This document shows, piece by piece, positions 13,874 to 22,031 of a stretch of DNA of 25,856 nt. Numbering within the stretch: position 1 is the first letter of the stretch; every line of letters begins with the position of its first letter. The translations under genes and the position numbers were made by a program. Below the pieces are notes generated by a model. It had not been told where the DNA came from. It saw nothing but the letters and a program-made list of their open reading frames with translations, and did no database searches. This DNA comes from SZUA-442 sp963753185 (GTDB lineage Bacteria; Actinomycetota; Acidimicrobiia; Spongiisociales; UBA5794), in NCBI GenBank assembly GCA_963753185.1, contig CAVWBO010000004.1, positions 1 through 25,856 on the forward strand, given 5' to 3'.

Positions 13874-16072
13874 TTGACGGCCACCCCGACGAGTCGAGCA
13901 TCCGTGATCACCACCTTCCGGCGCATCCTGGCGTTCTGGTCCCCGCACCGGGGTATCGGCGTGGGTCTCGCCATCGCCATGGTGTTCCGAGCCGTGTTCA
14001 CGATCGTGCTGGCCCTCGCCATCGAGTTCGTGATCGACCAGGTCATCGAACCGACGAGCGACACCCCGATGTGGATGCTCCTCCTGTTCCTCGGCACCGG
14101 ATTCACCGTGTCCTTCATCGCGGGCATCGTCGCCGCGAACCTCTCAGCCCGAGCATCGGCCGACATCATCGCCGACGTCCGTGTGTCCGTCTTCGAGCAC
14201 CTCCAGGCCCTGCCGATGTGGTTCCACGATCGGGCCACGGCCGGTGACCTCATCGGTCACTTCTCGTCCGACATCGCGCAACTGTCGAGGGGCGTCATCA
14301 CAACGCCGCTGATCGGTCTGCGATCCCTCGCTGCGATGGCCCTGTACATCCCCGTGATGTTCCTGTTCGACTGGCGCCTCGCCACGGTGTCGATCGTCGT
14401 GATCCCCATCGTCGTGTGGCTCGTGTACCGCTACGCACCAGACTCGGAGGCTGCCCTCGACGAGGAGAAGCAGGGCGTCGCCGACGTGCTCGACGAGGTC
14501 TCGACGAACCTGCGCGTCCAACTCCTGTTGCGATCGTTCGGTGCAAGGGAGGGATCCATCCGACGGTTCCGGGGGAGAATCGACCACTTGCGCGATGCGT
14601 CGCGGAGAGCCGAGACCCGCATCGGGCTGGAGACGGTCATCTCCGAGTACGCGCTCGAGGCCACGAACCTCTCGATCATCCTCCTCGGGGCCTCGTTCGC
14701 CTTTGCCGGATCGCTCGATCCCGGCGCATTCGCCGCCTTCTCCGCCATCCTCATCGAGTTCTCCTACCAGGCGAGCCTCGTCGGCATGGACGTGCTGCCT
14801 GCGATCAAACAGTCCGAGGCGGGGATCCGGCGCATCGACCGCCTGCTGTCCGTCGAACCCGACACTGTCCCCGACCACGCCGTGATCGCCCCCGACCTCC
14901 GGACCGGGATACGGCTGACCGACGTGAGGCTCCGGTACCGAAGCGACGGGCCGGACCGGGTCGACGGACTATCGATCGACATTCCCGCCATGTCGCACGT
15001 GGCGATCGTGGGTGCCAACGGATCGGGGAAGACCTCGGTGCTGAGCGCCCTCCTCGGGCTGTACCCACTCGCCGGAGGATCCGTCGCCGTGGGCGGAGTC
15101 GATCTGTCCACCGTGGACATCGACGAACTGCGCACCCGTGTCGGGGTCGCGTTCCAGCAGACCCTGCTGCTCGACGGCTCGCTGCGTGAGAACGTGACAC
15201 TCGGCGACGAGCGGTACACCGACGCCGACCTCGACCGTGCCATCCGCGCCGCAGGCCTCGAAGGAATCGTGGACCGCCTCGTGCACGGCGTCGACACCGA
15301 GATCGGAGGCTCGGGTCTGGTGCTGTCAGGCGGTGAGGCCCAGCGCGTCGGCATCGCGAGGGCGATCATCCGCGATCCCCAGATGCTCCTCCTCGACGAG
15401 GTCTCGTCCGGTCTCGACCCCGCCTCCGAGGCCGACCTCCTGCGGGTGATCGACCAGCTGAGGGAGAGCCGAAGCATCATCAGCGTCACCCATCGCCTCG
15501 AGTCCGCTCGAAACGCCGATCTCATCCTCGTCATGGAGGGTGGCCGCCTCGTCGAGCAGGGGGCGTTCGATGAGCTCCTCCTCGCAGGCGGTGTCTTCGA
15601 GTCGATGTGGACGAAGCAACACGGCTTCGACGTCAGCGCCAACGGCCTGTCCGCCACCGTCACCCCGGAGAGGCTCGCCCGCATCCCGCTCTTCAAGGAC
15701 CTCGACCACGCGACGCTCGAGTCACTTGCGACGAGGTTCCAGTCGGAACTCGTCGACCACGATCAGGTCGTCTTCGAGGAGGGGGGCGTGGGCGATGCCT
15801 TCTACGTCATCGCCAGGGGGGTCGTCGACGTGATCCGCCGCGGCGCGGACGGCCCCCGGGTCGTGGCGACGCTCGCCGATGGGGACTTCTTCGGGGAGAT
15901 GGCCCTCCTGTCGAGCGACCGGCGGAACGCCACCGTGCGCACGAAGGGCGTCGCGACCCTGCTTCGGCTCGACCAGCAGGCATTCGACGACCTGATGGCA
16001 TCGGCCCCTGAGGCCCGGGCGATCATCGATGCGGCGGCAGCGGCACGTGCGGAGCAGAACCGATCGGGTTGA
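13874..16072 (+). CDS. ABC exporter half-transporter with C-terminal cyclic-nucleotide-binding domain
   Basis: A 732-residue fusion. Residues about 15-310 are a six-helix ABC exporter membrane domain. Residues 340-575 are the ATPase: Walker A GANGSGKTS near 379, Q-loop FQQTLLLDGSLREN, signature LSGGEAQRV near 484, Walker B LLLDEVSSGLD and switch His in VTHRLES. Residues about 597-715 are a CAP-family cNMP-binding domain (IPLFKDLDHATLESL, then FGEMALLSSDRRNATV, the phosphate-binding cassette with Arg). Nucleotide or another ligand may gate export in the cytoplasmic membrane as a dimer (inference). TTG 13874 gives the longest frame; GTG 13904, directly before VITTFRRILAF, is equally possible, and neither has a clear SD. 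It ends 4 bases from a convergent LLM gene. The patatin protein about 1 kb away has the same kind of cNMP domain. Confidence 0.93.
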   Translation: MTATPTSRASVITTFRRILAFWSPHRGIGVGLAIAMVFRAVFTIVLALAIEFVIDQVIEPTSDTPMWMLLLFLGTGFTVSFIAGIVAANLSARASADIIADVRVSVFEHLQALPMWFHDRATAGDLIGHFSSDIAQLSRGVITTPLIGLRSLAAMALYIPVMFLFDWRLATVSIVVIPIVVWLVYRYAPDSEAALDEEKQGVADVLDEVSTNLRVQLLLRSFGAREGSIRRFRGRIDHLRDASRRAETRIGLETVISEYALEATNLSIILLGASFAFAGSLDPGAFAAFSAILIEFSYQASLVGMDVLPAIKQSEAGIRRIDRLLSVEPDTVPDHAVIAPDLRTGIRLTDVRLRYRSDGPDRVDGLSIDIPAMSHVAIVGANGSGKTSVLSALLGLYPLAGGSVAVGGVDLSTVDIDELRTRVGVAFQQTLLLDGSLRENVTLGDERYTDADLDRAIRAAGLEGIVDRLVHGVDTEIGGSGLVLSGGEAQRVGIARAIIRDPQMLLLDEVSSGLDPASEADLLRVIDQLRESRSIISVTHRLESARNADLILVMEGGRLVEQGAFDELLLAGGVFESMWTKQHGFDVSANGLSATVTPERLARIPLFKDLDHATLESLATRFQSELVDHDQVVFEEGGVGDAFYVIARGVVDVIRRGADGPRVVATLADGDFFGEMALLSSDRRNATVRTKGVATLLRLDQQAFDDLMASAPEARAIIDAAAAARAEQNRSG

Positions 16073-16076
16073 CGGG

Positions 16077-16994
16077 TCAGGCCTCGTGGACGAGGTCGAC
16101 GACGTCCGCCATCGCCTCGACCCCTGCCGTCGTCTTGTCGGTGAGGTCGCACCGCACCTCCTCGATGCCAAGCGACTCGAGTCCCAGGATGACCGAGGCG
16201 ATCTCCTCGGTGGTCCCCGTGATCGGGTGGGACAGCTTGGCCCCATCTACCGTGAAGCCCGGAGGCACGATCGAATAGAGGTCGAACGTGCGGACCACCG
16301 ATGACGGGTCGCGGCCGATGTCCCCGCACGCGCCCTCGAGCATCCCCACGAGCGGTCCCACCCGATCGATGATCTGGTCGAGGGTCTCGTCCCAGCCCCA
16401 CCAGTTCCACGCATCCGCGTACCTGGCGACGAGTCGCAGCATCTTCGGCCCGCCCGCGGCGATGTTGATCGGCGGCCCGTTGTCGTGAGGTCCGCGCAGC
16501 ACCAGCTCGGCGGCGGTGGCGCTCCAGTAGTCCCCCTGGTGGTCGACGGCCCCGTTTCGGAGGAGGTCGTGGATGATGGCGATGGCCTCGGCGAAGCGTG
16601 AGAAGCGCATGTCGGTGGGGAATCCGAACGCCTCGTAGTCGGAGTCGAAGGTGTTCCCCGCTCCGATGCCGAGGACGTAACGCCCGCCGGAGATCTCGTC
16701 CAGGGTCGTGGCCATGCTCGCCGTCAACGCCGGTGACCGATACGGGGCGTTGATGACGGACTGGCCGAAGTGGATCCGATCGGTCGCCTCGGCCAGGGCT
16801 GCGGCGATCGTCATGGACTCCCAACTCCCGTCAGTCGTGCCGTCGTCGAAGCGATACAGCAGGGCGTCCTCGAACACGAACATGTCGAAGCCGACGTCCT
16901 CGGCCGTTCGTGCGAGGGATCGCACGGATTCCCATGTCGGGTGGAGGTCGCCTCCTGGGCGGCCGTGGAGCTGGGCGATGAGTCCGATGCGCAT
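16077..16994 (-). CDS. LLM-class (luciferase-like, probably F420-dependent) oxidoreductase
   Basis: A 305-residue TIM-barrel flavin/F420 oxidoreductase. The start MRIGLIAQLHGRPGGDLHPTW, the segment DEISGGRYVLGIGAGN (family-typical D-x-x-SGGR-x-x-LG-x-G-x-G) and NIAAGGPKMLRLVARYADAWN are characteristic of F420-dependent LLM proteins such as methylenetetrahydromethanopterin-reductase-like enzymes. The substrate is unknown. ATG 16994 has no SD, but TAGGCT (17006-17001) sits 6 bases upstream, so the mRNA may be leaderless. It is divergent from the patatin gene (98 bases) and convergent with the ABC gene. Confidence 0.92.
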   Translation of the reverse strand: MRIGLIAQLHGRPGGDLHPTWESVRSLARTAEDVGFDMFVFEDALLYRFDDGTTDGSWESMTIAAALAEATDRIHFGQSVINAPYRSPALTASMATTLDEISGGRYVLGIGAGNTFDSDYEAFGFPTDMRFSRFAEAIAIIHDLLRNGAVDHQGDYWSATAAELVLRGPHDNGPPINIAAGGPKMLRLVARYADAWNWWGWDETLDQIIDRVGPLVGMLEGACGDIGRDPSSVVRTFDLYSIVPPGFTVDGAKLSHPITGTTEEIASVILGLESLGIEEVRCDLTDKTTAGVEAMADVVDLVHEA

Positions 16995-17092
16995 CGGGCG
17001 AGCCTACGCGAGTGTGTGGGCGCCTTCCAACCGGCTCCGGGCATGGGATTGGTCGTGCGACTAGCGTCCCCGACCGAGCGAAGGGAAGGCGC

Positions 17093-18898
17093 GTGGGGAC
17101 CGAACGCACACTCGATTGGTCGACGGACGACATCGTCCGGCACCTGCGCGCGAGTTCCGTCTTCCGCAACCTCGACGGCCAGATGCTCCATGCGATCGCC
17201 GACGCAGCCACCATCCTCCTCGTCGCCGCCGGTGACACGGTGATCGCCGAGGGGGATCGGGGGGACGAGGCGTTCGTGATCGTCGCGGGTCGCCTCGATG
17301 TGCTCATCTCCAGCGGCGACGAAGACCCGACGATCGTCAACAATCTGGGGCCAGGCGATGTGGTCGGCGAGATGGCCCTCATCACCGATGAGCCCCGGTC
17401 GGCAACGGTCAGGGCTCGGCGGGACTCGGCCCTGGTCCGGATCCCTGCAGAGGACTTCCGCTCGATCGTGCTGGACCATCCCAACGTGCTCCTCGACGTG
17501 ACCCGCACCGTGATGGACCGACTCAACCGTTCGATCCACGGCGAACGTCCGGAGCGGTCCACCACCGTCATCGGCATCGTCCCGGCAGGGACCCTGCCCG
17601 CCCACCGGGAGTTCGCCACCGACTTCGCCTCCGTGTTCCCCGGGAGGGACGTCGCCGTCGTGTCGGTCGACGACGCCAGGGGCGCCTTCGGGGCCACGCC
17701 CACTCGGGGTGAGGTGGCGCAGTACCTCCACCGGATCGAGGACGCGAACGACGTCGTGATCCTCGTCGGCGACGAGGGCGACGCCGAGTGGACGACCCTG
17801 TGCCATCGCCAGTCCGACGTCACCCTCCTCGTGGGGCGCGCCGTGGGTCTCGGCACCCTCGGGCCCTACGAAGCAGCGATCGCGGCAGCGGGCAATGGCT
17901 CGTCGCAGAGCCACCTCGTCCTCGTGCACGGATCCGATCGGCCGCACGGCACGGCGCAGGCACTCGGGCTTCGCTCGACCGTCAGGCACCATCACGTCCG
18001 CACCGGGTCGATCGACGACACCGCACGGGTAGCGCGAATCGTCCGCGGTGACAACGTCGGCATCGTCTTCGGCGGCGGCGGTGCGAGGGGGTTTGCCCAT
18101 CTCGGCGTCCTCAAGGCGCTCCTCGAGGGAGGCGTCCCCGTGGATCACGTCGGGGGTGCGAGCATCGGCTCGTCGGTCGCCGCCGGATATGCGATGGGGT
18201 GGGAGTGGGACCGGATCGTCGAGCTTGCGCGCTGGGTGACCTTCGAGCGCGGCCGCATCGTCGACTCCACCCTCCCTGCCGTGTCACTCGGGCGGGGGAG
18301 GCGGCTCACGACCGGGATGCGGGAGAGCTATGGGGACACGGACATCCGGGACCTGTGGGTCGACTTCTTCTGCGTCAGCAGCGACCTCACCGACGGAGCC
18401 GTGTATGCGCACCGCAGCGGGCCCGTGTGGTCCGCGGTGCGGTCGAGCGTTGCGATCCCCGGCATCCTCCCGCCGATGCGATCGGCGGAGGGGCACGTCC
18501 TCGTCGACGGAGGGATCCTCGACAACGTCCCCACGGCATCGATGCGCGCCCTCAACGAACCGAGGACCGTGATCGCCGTCGACCTCAGGGCACCGACGGC
18601 GCTGCCGTCGAAGGACCTTCCCGCCGATGGTGACCTGTCCGGATGGAAGGTCGCCCGCCATCGCTGGTTGCCGTGGCGCGAGCGCCTGGAGGTGCCGGGC
18701 ATCATGGAGACGCTCATCGCCGCGTCGACGCTCAGCGGCAGACCCGAGGGCGCTGACGCCGACATCGTGATCCATCCCGACGTGGAGCGCTTCGGCTTCA
18801 TGGACTTCGCCTCCTGGGAGCACCTGATCGAGGCTGGCTACCGCGAGGGGGCTCGAGTGATCGAGGAGGGAAGGTTGCCGGTCACGCGATCAGGCTGA
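17093..18898 (+). CDS. Patatin-like phospholipase with N-terminal cyclic-nucleotide-binding domain (NTE type)
   Basis: A 601-residue lipid acyl hydrolase resembling eukaryotic neuropathy target esterase. Residues about 15-135 are a cNMP-binding domain (SVFRNLDGQMLHAIAD, then VGEMALITDEPRSATVRA). Residues 155-320 are a Rossmann-like linker found in these proteins. From about 322 comes the patatin domain: GGGGARGFAHLG oxyanion motif, GASIGS nucleophile Ser near 357 and VDGGILDN catalytic Asp near 472. It probably hydrolyses lysophospholipids or phospholipids at the membrane, perhaps controlled by nucleotide. GTG 17093 is chosen because GAAGGGAAGG precedes it; the frame is open upstream to 17012 but that part looks non-coding. 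It overlaps the convergent small membrane gene by 17 bases. Confidence 0.94.
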   Translation: MGTERTLDWSTDDIVRHLRASSVFRNLDGQMLHAIADAATILLVAAGDTVIAEGDRGDEAFVIVAGRLDVLISSGDEDPTIVNNLGPGDVVGEMALITDEPRSATVRARRDSALVRIPAEDFRSIVLDHPNVLLDVTRTVMDRLNRSIHGERPERSTTVIGIVPAGTLPAHREFATDFASVFPGRDVAVVSVDDARGAFGATPTRGEVAQYLHRIEDANDVVILVGDEGDAEWTTLCHRQSDVTLLVGRAVGLGTLGPYEAAIAAAGNGSSQSHLVLVHGSDRPHGTAQALGLRSTVRHHHVRTGSIDDTARVARIVRGDNVGIVFGGGGARGFAHLGVLKALLEGGVPVDHVGGASIGSSVAAGYAMGWEWDRIVELARWVTFERGRIVDSTLPAVSLGRGRRLTTGMRESYGDTDIRDLWVDFFCVSSDLTDGAVYAHRSGPVWSAVRSSVAIPGILPPMRSAEGHVLVDGGILDNVPTASMRALNEPRTVIAVDLRAPTALPSKDLPADGDLSGWKVARHRWLPWRERLEVPGIMETLIAASTLSGRPEGADADIVIHPDVERFGFMDFASWEHLIEAGYREGARVIEEGRLPVTRSG

Positions 18899-19109
18899 TC
18901 CCGCCCCACAGTGCGATGAGGACGCCGACGCCGAGCAGCCAGTAGGCCCTGCCCCTGCGGAACTCCCCGGTCTCGTCCTTCGGCTTCTCGCCCCTGCGGT
19001 GCTTGTAGATCGCATAGGCGTTCCCCAGCACCATCGCCAGACCCATCGCAAGCGCCAGCTGCTTGAGCAGGACATCGAGATTCAGGATGTCGACCGGATC
19101 ACTCTCCAC
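18882..19109 (-). CDS. Small two-helix membrane protein
   Basis: A 75-residue protein: helix 1 about residues 13-31 (LALAMGLAMVLGNAYAIY), a charged loop KHRRGEKPKDETGEFRRGR, helix 2 about 54-72 (YWLLGVGVLIALWGGISLI). The loop is strongly positive, so it probably faces the cytoplasm with both ends outside. The frame is open further upstream, but that part is repeat-derived; GTG 19109 is the likely start although its SD is weak. It overlaps the patatin gene 3' end by 17 bases, tail to tail. The function is unknown. Confidence 0.7.
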   Translation of the reverse strand: MESDPVDILNLDVLLKQLALAMGLAMVLGNAYAIYKHRRGEKPKDETGEFRRGRAYWLLGVGVLIALWGGISLIA

Positions 19110-19125
19110 CCCGGAAAGGTAGTGC

Positions 19126-19862
19126 CCGCCCTCTTTGCGTCGCCTCGAGCCATGCTTCCCTCTCCCCTTTGGGGGAGATGCCCTGCAGGCCGCCTTTCCC
19201 ATCTCCCCCTTTGGGGGAGATGCCCGGAGGGCAGAGGGGGGAGTGGGGTGCGGGAGGCGTCCGTCTCCTTCTCCTTCTCCCCTTTGGGGGAGATGCCCTG
19301 CAGGCCGCCTTTCCCTTCTCCCCCTTTGGGGGAGATGCCCGAAGGGCAGAGGGGGGAGTGCGGCGCGGGAGGCGTCCGTCTCCTTCTCCTTCTCCCCCTT
19401 TGGGGGAGATGCCCGAAGGGCAGAGGGGGGAGTGCGGTGCGGGAGGCGTCCGTCAGTACTGCGGCCCTCTCTGCGTCGCTTCGCTCCGCGTCTCTCCCGA
19501 ATGGGAGTCGATCACCTCGTGATCGTCGACTTCTGCCGGTGCGCTGGTGTCTGGCGCAGTAGACGGAGACTGGCCGTGTGGCCGCACAAGACTTCAGGGA
19601 GAGACGGCATGGTGCTCGCTTCGCTCGCTCATCCTTCCTTGGGGCGAGATGCGCGAACGCCATGTCTTCTCACCTCTTGCGGGAAGTGCCCGTACCCATG
19701 CTTCCTTCTCCCCCTTTGGGGGAGATGCCCGAAGGGCAGAGGGGGGAGCTGCGGTGCGGGAGGCGTCCGTCAGTACTGCGGCCCTCTCTGCGTCGCTTCG
19801 CTCCGCGTCTCTCCCGCGGGGAGAGACGGAGCTGGATGCGGCCCTCTCTGCGTGTCGTGTGG
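19126..19862 (+). repeat. Intergenic hairpin-repeat cluster 1 (families A and B)
   Basis: This cluster fills the gap between the divergent starts at 19109 and 19903. Family A is a 17-base hairpin CTCCCCC-TTT-GGGGGAG, then the second hairpin TGCCC-GAA-GGGCA, then a GAGGGGGGAG tract and a GGGAGGCGTC(C/T)GTC tail. A hairpins start at 19162, 19203, 19277, 19318, 19392 and 19708; those at 19162 and 19277 have four C and an altered second part. Family B starts GGCCCTCTCTGCGTCGCTTC and ends in a 9-base stem GTCTCTCCC/GGGAGAGAC. B copies end in hairpins at 19490-19508 (decayed) and 19807-19827, with fragments near 19126-19146 and 19836-19862. A link element GCTCGCTTCGCTCGCTC lies near 19617. All are in the same orientation. 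I see no gene in the gap. Confidence 0.9.
19162..19391 (+). repeat. 115-base tandem duplication of A-A' repeat pairs
   Basis: The A hairpins at 19162/19203 recur at 19277/19318, exactly 115 bases later, with the same internal spacing (41 and 74 bases). The first A of each pair ends in GCCCTGCAGGCCGCCTTTCC in place of the GCCCGAAGGGC hairpin; the second is a standard A. This is a recent local duplication within cluster 1. Confidence 0.85.
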
Positions 19863-19902
19863 CGGTCGTGTAGCATCGAGTGAGGCGTCTCCGGGGAGGG
19901 CC

Positions 19903-20844
19903 ATGTCATCACATACGCTCGAGGTGTCGGACCTCACCAAGCGATTCGGATCACTCGTGGCAGTGGACGGGGTGTCGTTCCACATCGGCGACGGCGAGAC
20001 CTACGGCCTGCTGGGGCCGAACGGCGCCGGCAAGACCACGACGATCTCCATGGTGGCCGGCCTCCTCCAGTCCGATTCGGGCACCGTCCAGGTCGAGGGG
20101 GATGTCATGACCACGACCACGGTCGCGACCAAGGAGCGCATCGGGCTCGTCCCGCAGGAGCTGGCGATCTACCCGGATCTCACGGGCAGGGAGAACCTCG
20201 TCTTCTTCGGCCGGCTCTACGGCATGGCAGGAAGCGACCTCGATGGCCGCGTCGCGGAGGTCCTCGAGGTGATCGGCCTCACGGACCGGGCGAAGGATCG
20301 GGCCAAGGAGTACTCGGGAGGCATGCAGCGACGCCTCAACATCGGGATCGGCCTGCTCCACCAGCCGCAGCTGCTCATCCTCGACGAACCGACCGTGGGG
20401 GTCGACCCCCAGTCGAGGAACGCCATCCTCGAGAGTGTGGAGCGCCTCGCAGGCGAGGGGATGTCGGTGTTGTACACCACCCACTACATGGAGGAGGCCG
20501 AGCGGCTCTGTGACCGCGTCGGAATCATCGACGAGGGGAAGATCCAGGCCGAGGGCACCAGACGCGAGCTCGTGTCGCTGGTCGGTGGGCATGACAGGGT
20601 GCGTCTGAGCGCCACGGGTCCGCTCGACCAGGCAGCGTCGGCCATCGATGCGCTGGACTCGGTCCAGGCGGCGTCGGTGAACGACGGCGGTATCGACATC
20701 GTCGCGGCCGACGGCGGATCGGCCCTGACGGCGATCCTGGCGGCGGCATCCGAGAGCGGGGCCCACGTCACCAGCGTCGACATCGCAGAACCAGACCTCG
20801 AGAGTGTGTTCCTCCACCTCACGGGGAAGGCGTTGCGTGACTGA
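19903..20844 (+). CDS. ABC-2 exporter ATP-binding protein (DrrA-like)
   Basis: A 313-residue ABC ATPase: Walker A GPNGAGKTT near residues 38-46, Q-loop VPQELAIYPDLTGRENL, signature YSGGMQRRLNIG, Walker B LLILDEPTVGVD, switch His in YTTHYMEEAE, and a C-terminal regulatory stretch (from about 225) typical of DrrA/NodI-type exporters. ATG 19903 has GGGGAGGG directly upstream; the frame stays open upstream only because it runs through stop-poor repeats. Its TGA overlaps the ATG of permease 1 by one base, so the three exporter genes are translationally coupled. It probably drives export of a drug, lipid or peptide (family inference). Confidence 0.95.
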   Translation: MSSHTLEVSDLTKRFGSLVAVDGVSFHIGDGETYGLLGPNGAGKTTTISMVAGLLQSDSGTVQVEGDVMTTTTVATKERIGLVPQELAIYPDLTGRENLVFFGRLYGMAGSDLDGRVAEVLEVIGLTDRAKDRAKEYSGGMQRRLNIGIGLLHQPQLLILDEPTVGVDPQSRNAILESVERLAGEGMSVLYTTHYMEEAERLCDRVGIIDEGKIQAEGTRRELVSLVGGHDRVRLSATGPLDQAASAIDALDSVQAASVNDGGIDIVAADGGSALTAILAAASESGAHVTSVDIAEPDLESVFLHLTGKALRD

Positions 20845-22031
20845 TGGGACCTGCAGGGCTCATCGCCGGGAAGGACATCAAGCTCCGCCTTCGTGATCGC
20901 TCAGCGATCATCGTGGGGGTCGTCGCCCCCCTCGGACTCGCCCTCATCTTCAACATGGTCCTCGGCAACGTCGACGACACCATCCTCCCGACCTTCTCGG
21001 TCGCCGATCTCGACGATGGACCGGTGAGCAGCGGGTTCATCGAGGCCCTCGAGACCCTCGACGACCAAGGGGTCATCGTCCTCGAAGCCCCGGCATCGAG
21101 CGAGGCCGAGGCGCGACGCATGGCCGACGACCAGACGGTCACGTCGGTGATCGTGATCCCCGACGGCTTCTCGGAGGCAGTACAGGCCGGGCAACCGGCG
21201 TCGATCACCGTGATCGCCCACGCCGACTACCCCATTGCAGCCGAGATCGCCACGTCGATCGCCGACGGGTTCGCCTCGGAGGTCCGCACCGCCCAGCTCG
21301 CGGTGGCCACCACGGCTGGCTCCTCCGGAGGCTCCCTGACCCCTGATGAGATCCGCGCCATCGCCGTGAAGGCGTCGGCGGGACTGCCCGCGGCCATCGA
21401 GATCGGGGAGGTCGAGACAGCTACCAAGGAGCTCGACCTGTCCACGTTCTTCGCCGCGTCGATGTCGGTGTTCTTCCTCTTCTTCACCGTGTCGTTCGGG
21501 GTCAACGGGCTCCTGGAGGAGACGCAGCAGGGCACGATGGGTCGCCTGCTGGCCGCGCCGATCAGGCAGCTGTCCATCGTGACGGGGAAGGCGATCGTCA
21601 GCTTCGTGCTCGGTCTCGTCGCGATGACGATCCTGATCGTCGCGTCGAGCTTGCTGATCGGCGCCTCCTGGGGGAACCCGTTCGGCGTCGCGCTGCTGGT
21701 CGTGACCGGGGTGCTGGCGGCGACCGGTCTGATGATGGTGGTGGCGGCCTACGCGCGCACACCCGAGCAGGCGGGGAACCTCCAGGCGATCATCGCTGTC
21801 GGCCTCGGCATGCTCGGTGGCATCTTCTTCCCCCAGGGCCTCGGCACCGGGTTGCTGTCGTATGCGGCCTACATCAGCCCGCATCGTTGGTTCCTGGTGG
21901 GACTGAGCGACCTCGCAGGAGGTGGGGAGGTCTCGGTGATCCTGCCGTCGGTGCTCGGCCTCGTGGCCTTCGCGGTCATCAGCTGGGCATTTGCCATCGT
22001 TCGGTTCCGACGGAAGGGGCTCGCCACGTGA
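20844..22031 (+). CDS. ABC-2 family permease 1
   Basis: A 395-residue permease of the ABC-2 type (ABC2_membrane_3 layout). There is one N-terminal helix (AIIVGVVAPLGLALIFNMV), an extracellular domain of about 165 residues rich in acidic and small residues, then five C-terminal helices beginning FFAASMSVFFLFFTVSFGV and including VLGLVAMTILIVASSLLIGA. The segment LLEETQQGTMGRLLAAPI is the family's conserved cytoplasmic loop before the third helix. The start ATG 20844 and end overlap both neighbours (1 and 4 bases). It forms the membrane channel with the next gene. Confidence 0.94.
   Translation: MGPAGLIAGKDIKLRLRDRSAIIVGVVAPLGLALIFNMVLGNVDDTILPTFSVADLDDGPVSSGFIEALETLDDQGVIVLEAPASSEAEARRMADDQTVTSVIVIPDGFSEAVQAGQPASITVIAHADYPIAAEIATSIADGFASEVRTAQLAVATTAGSSGGSLTPDEIRAIAVKASAGLPAAIEIGEVETATKELDLSTFFAASMSVFFLFFTVSFGVNGLLEETQQGTMGRLLAAPIRQLSIVTGKAIVSFVLGLVAMTILIVASSLLIGASWGNPFGVALLVVTGVLAATGLMMVVAAYARTPEQAGNLQAIIAVGLGMLGGIFFPQGLGTGLLSYAAYISPHRWFLVGLSDLAGGGEVSVILPSVLGLVAFAVISWAFAIVRFRRKGLAT

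Noticed and set aside
19126..19862. Simple transcription terminators
   Set aside because: Hairpins occur in many copies, lack T tails and also fill a divergent promoter gap, so termination alone does not explain them.
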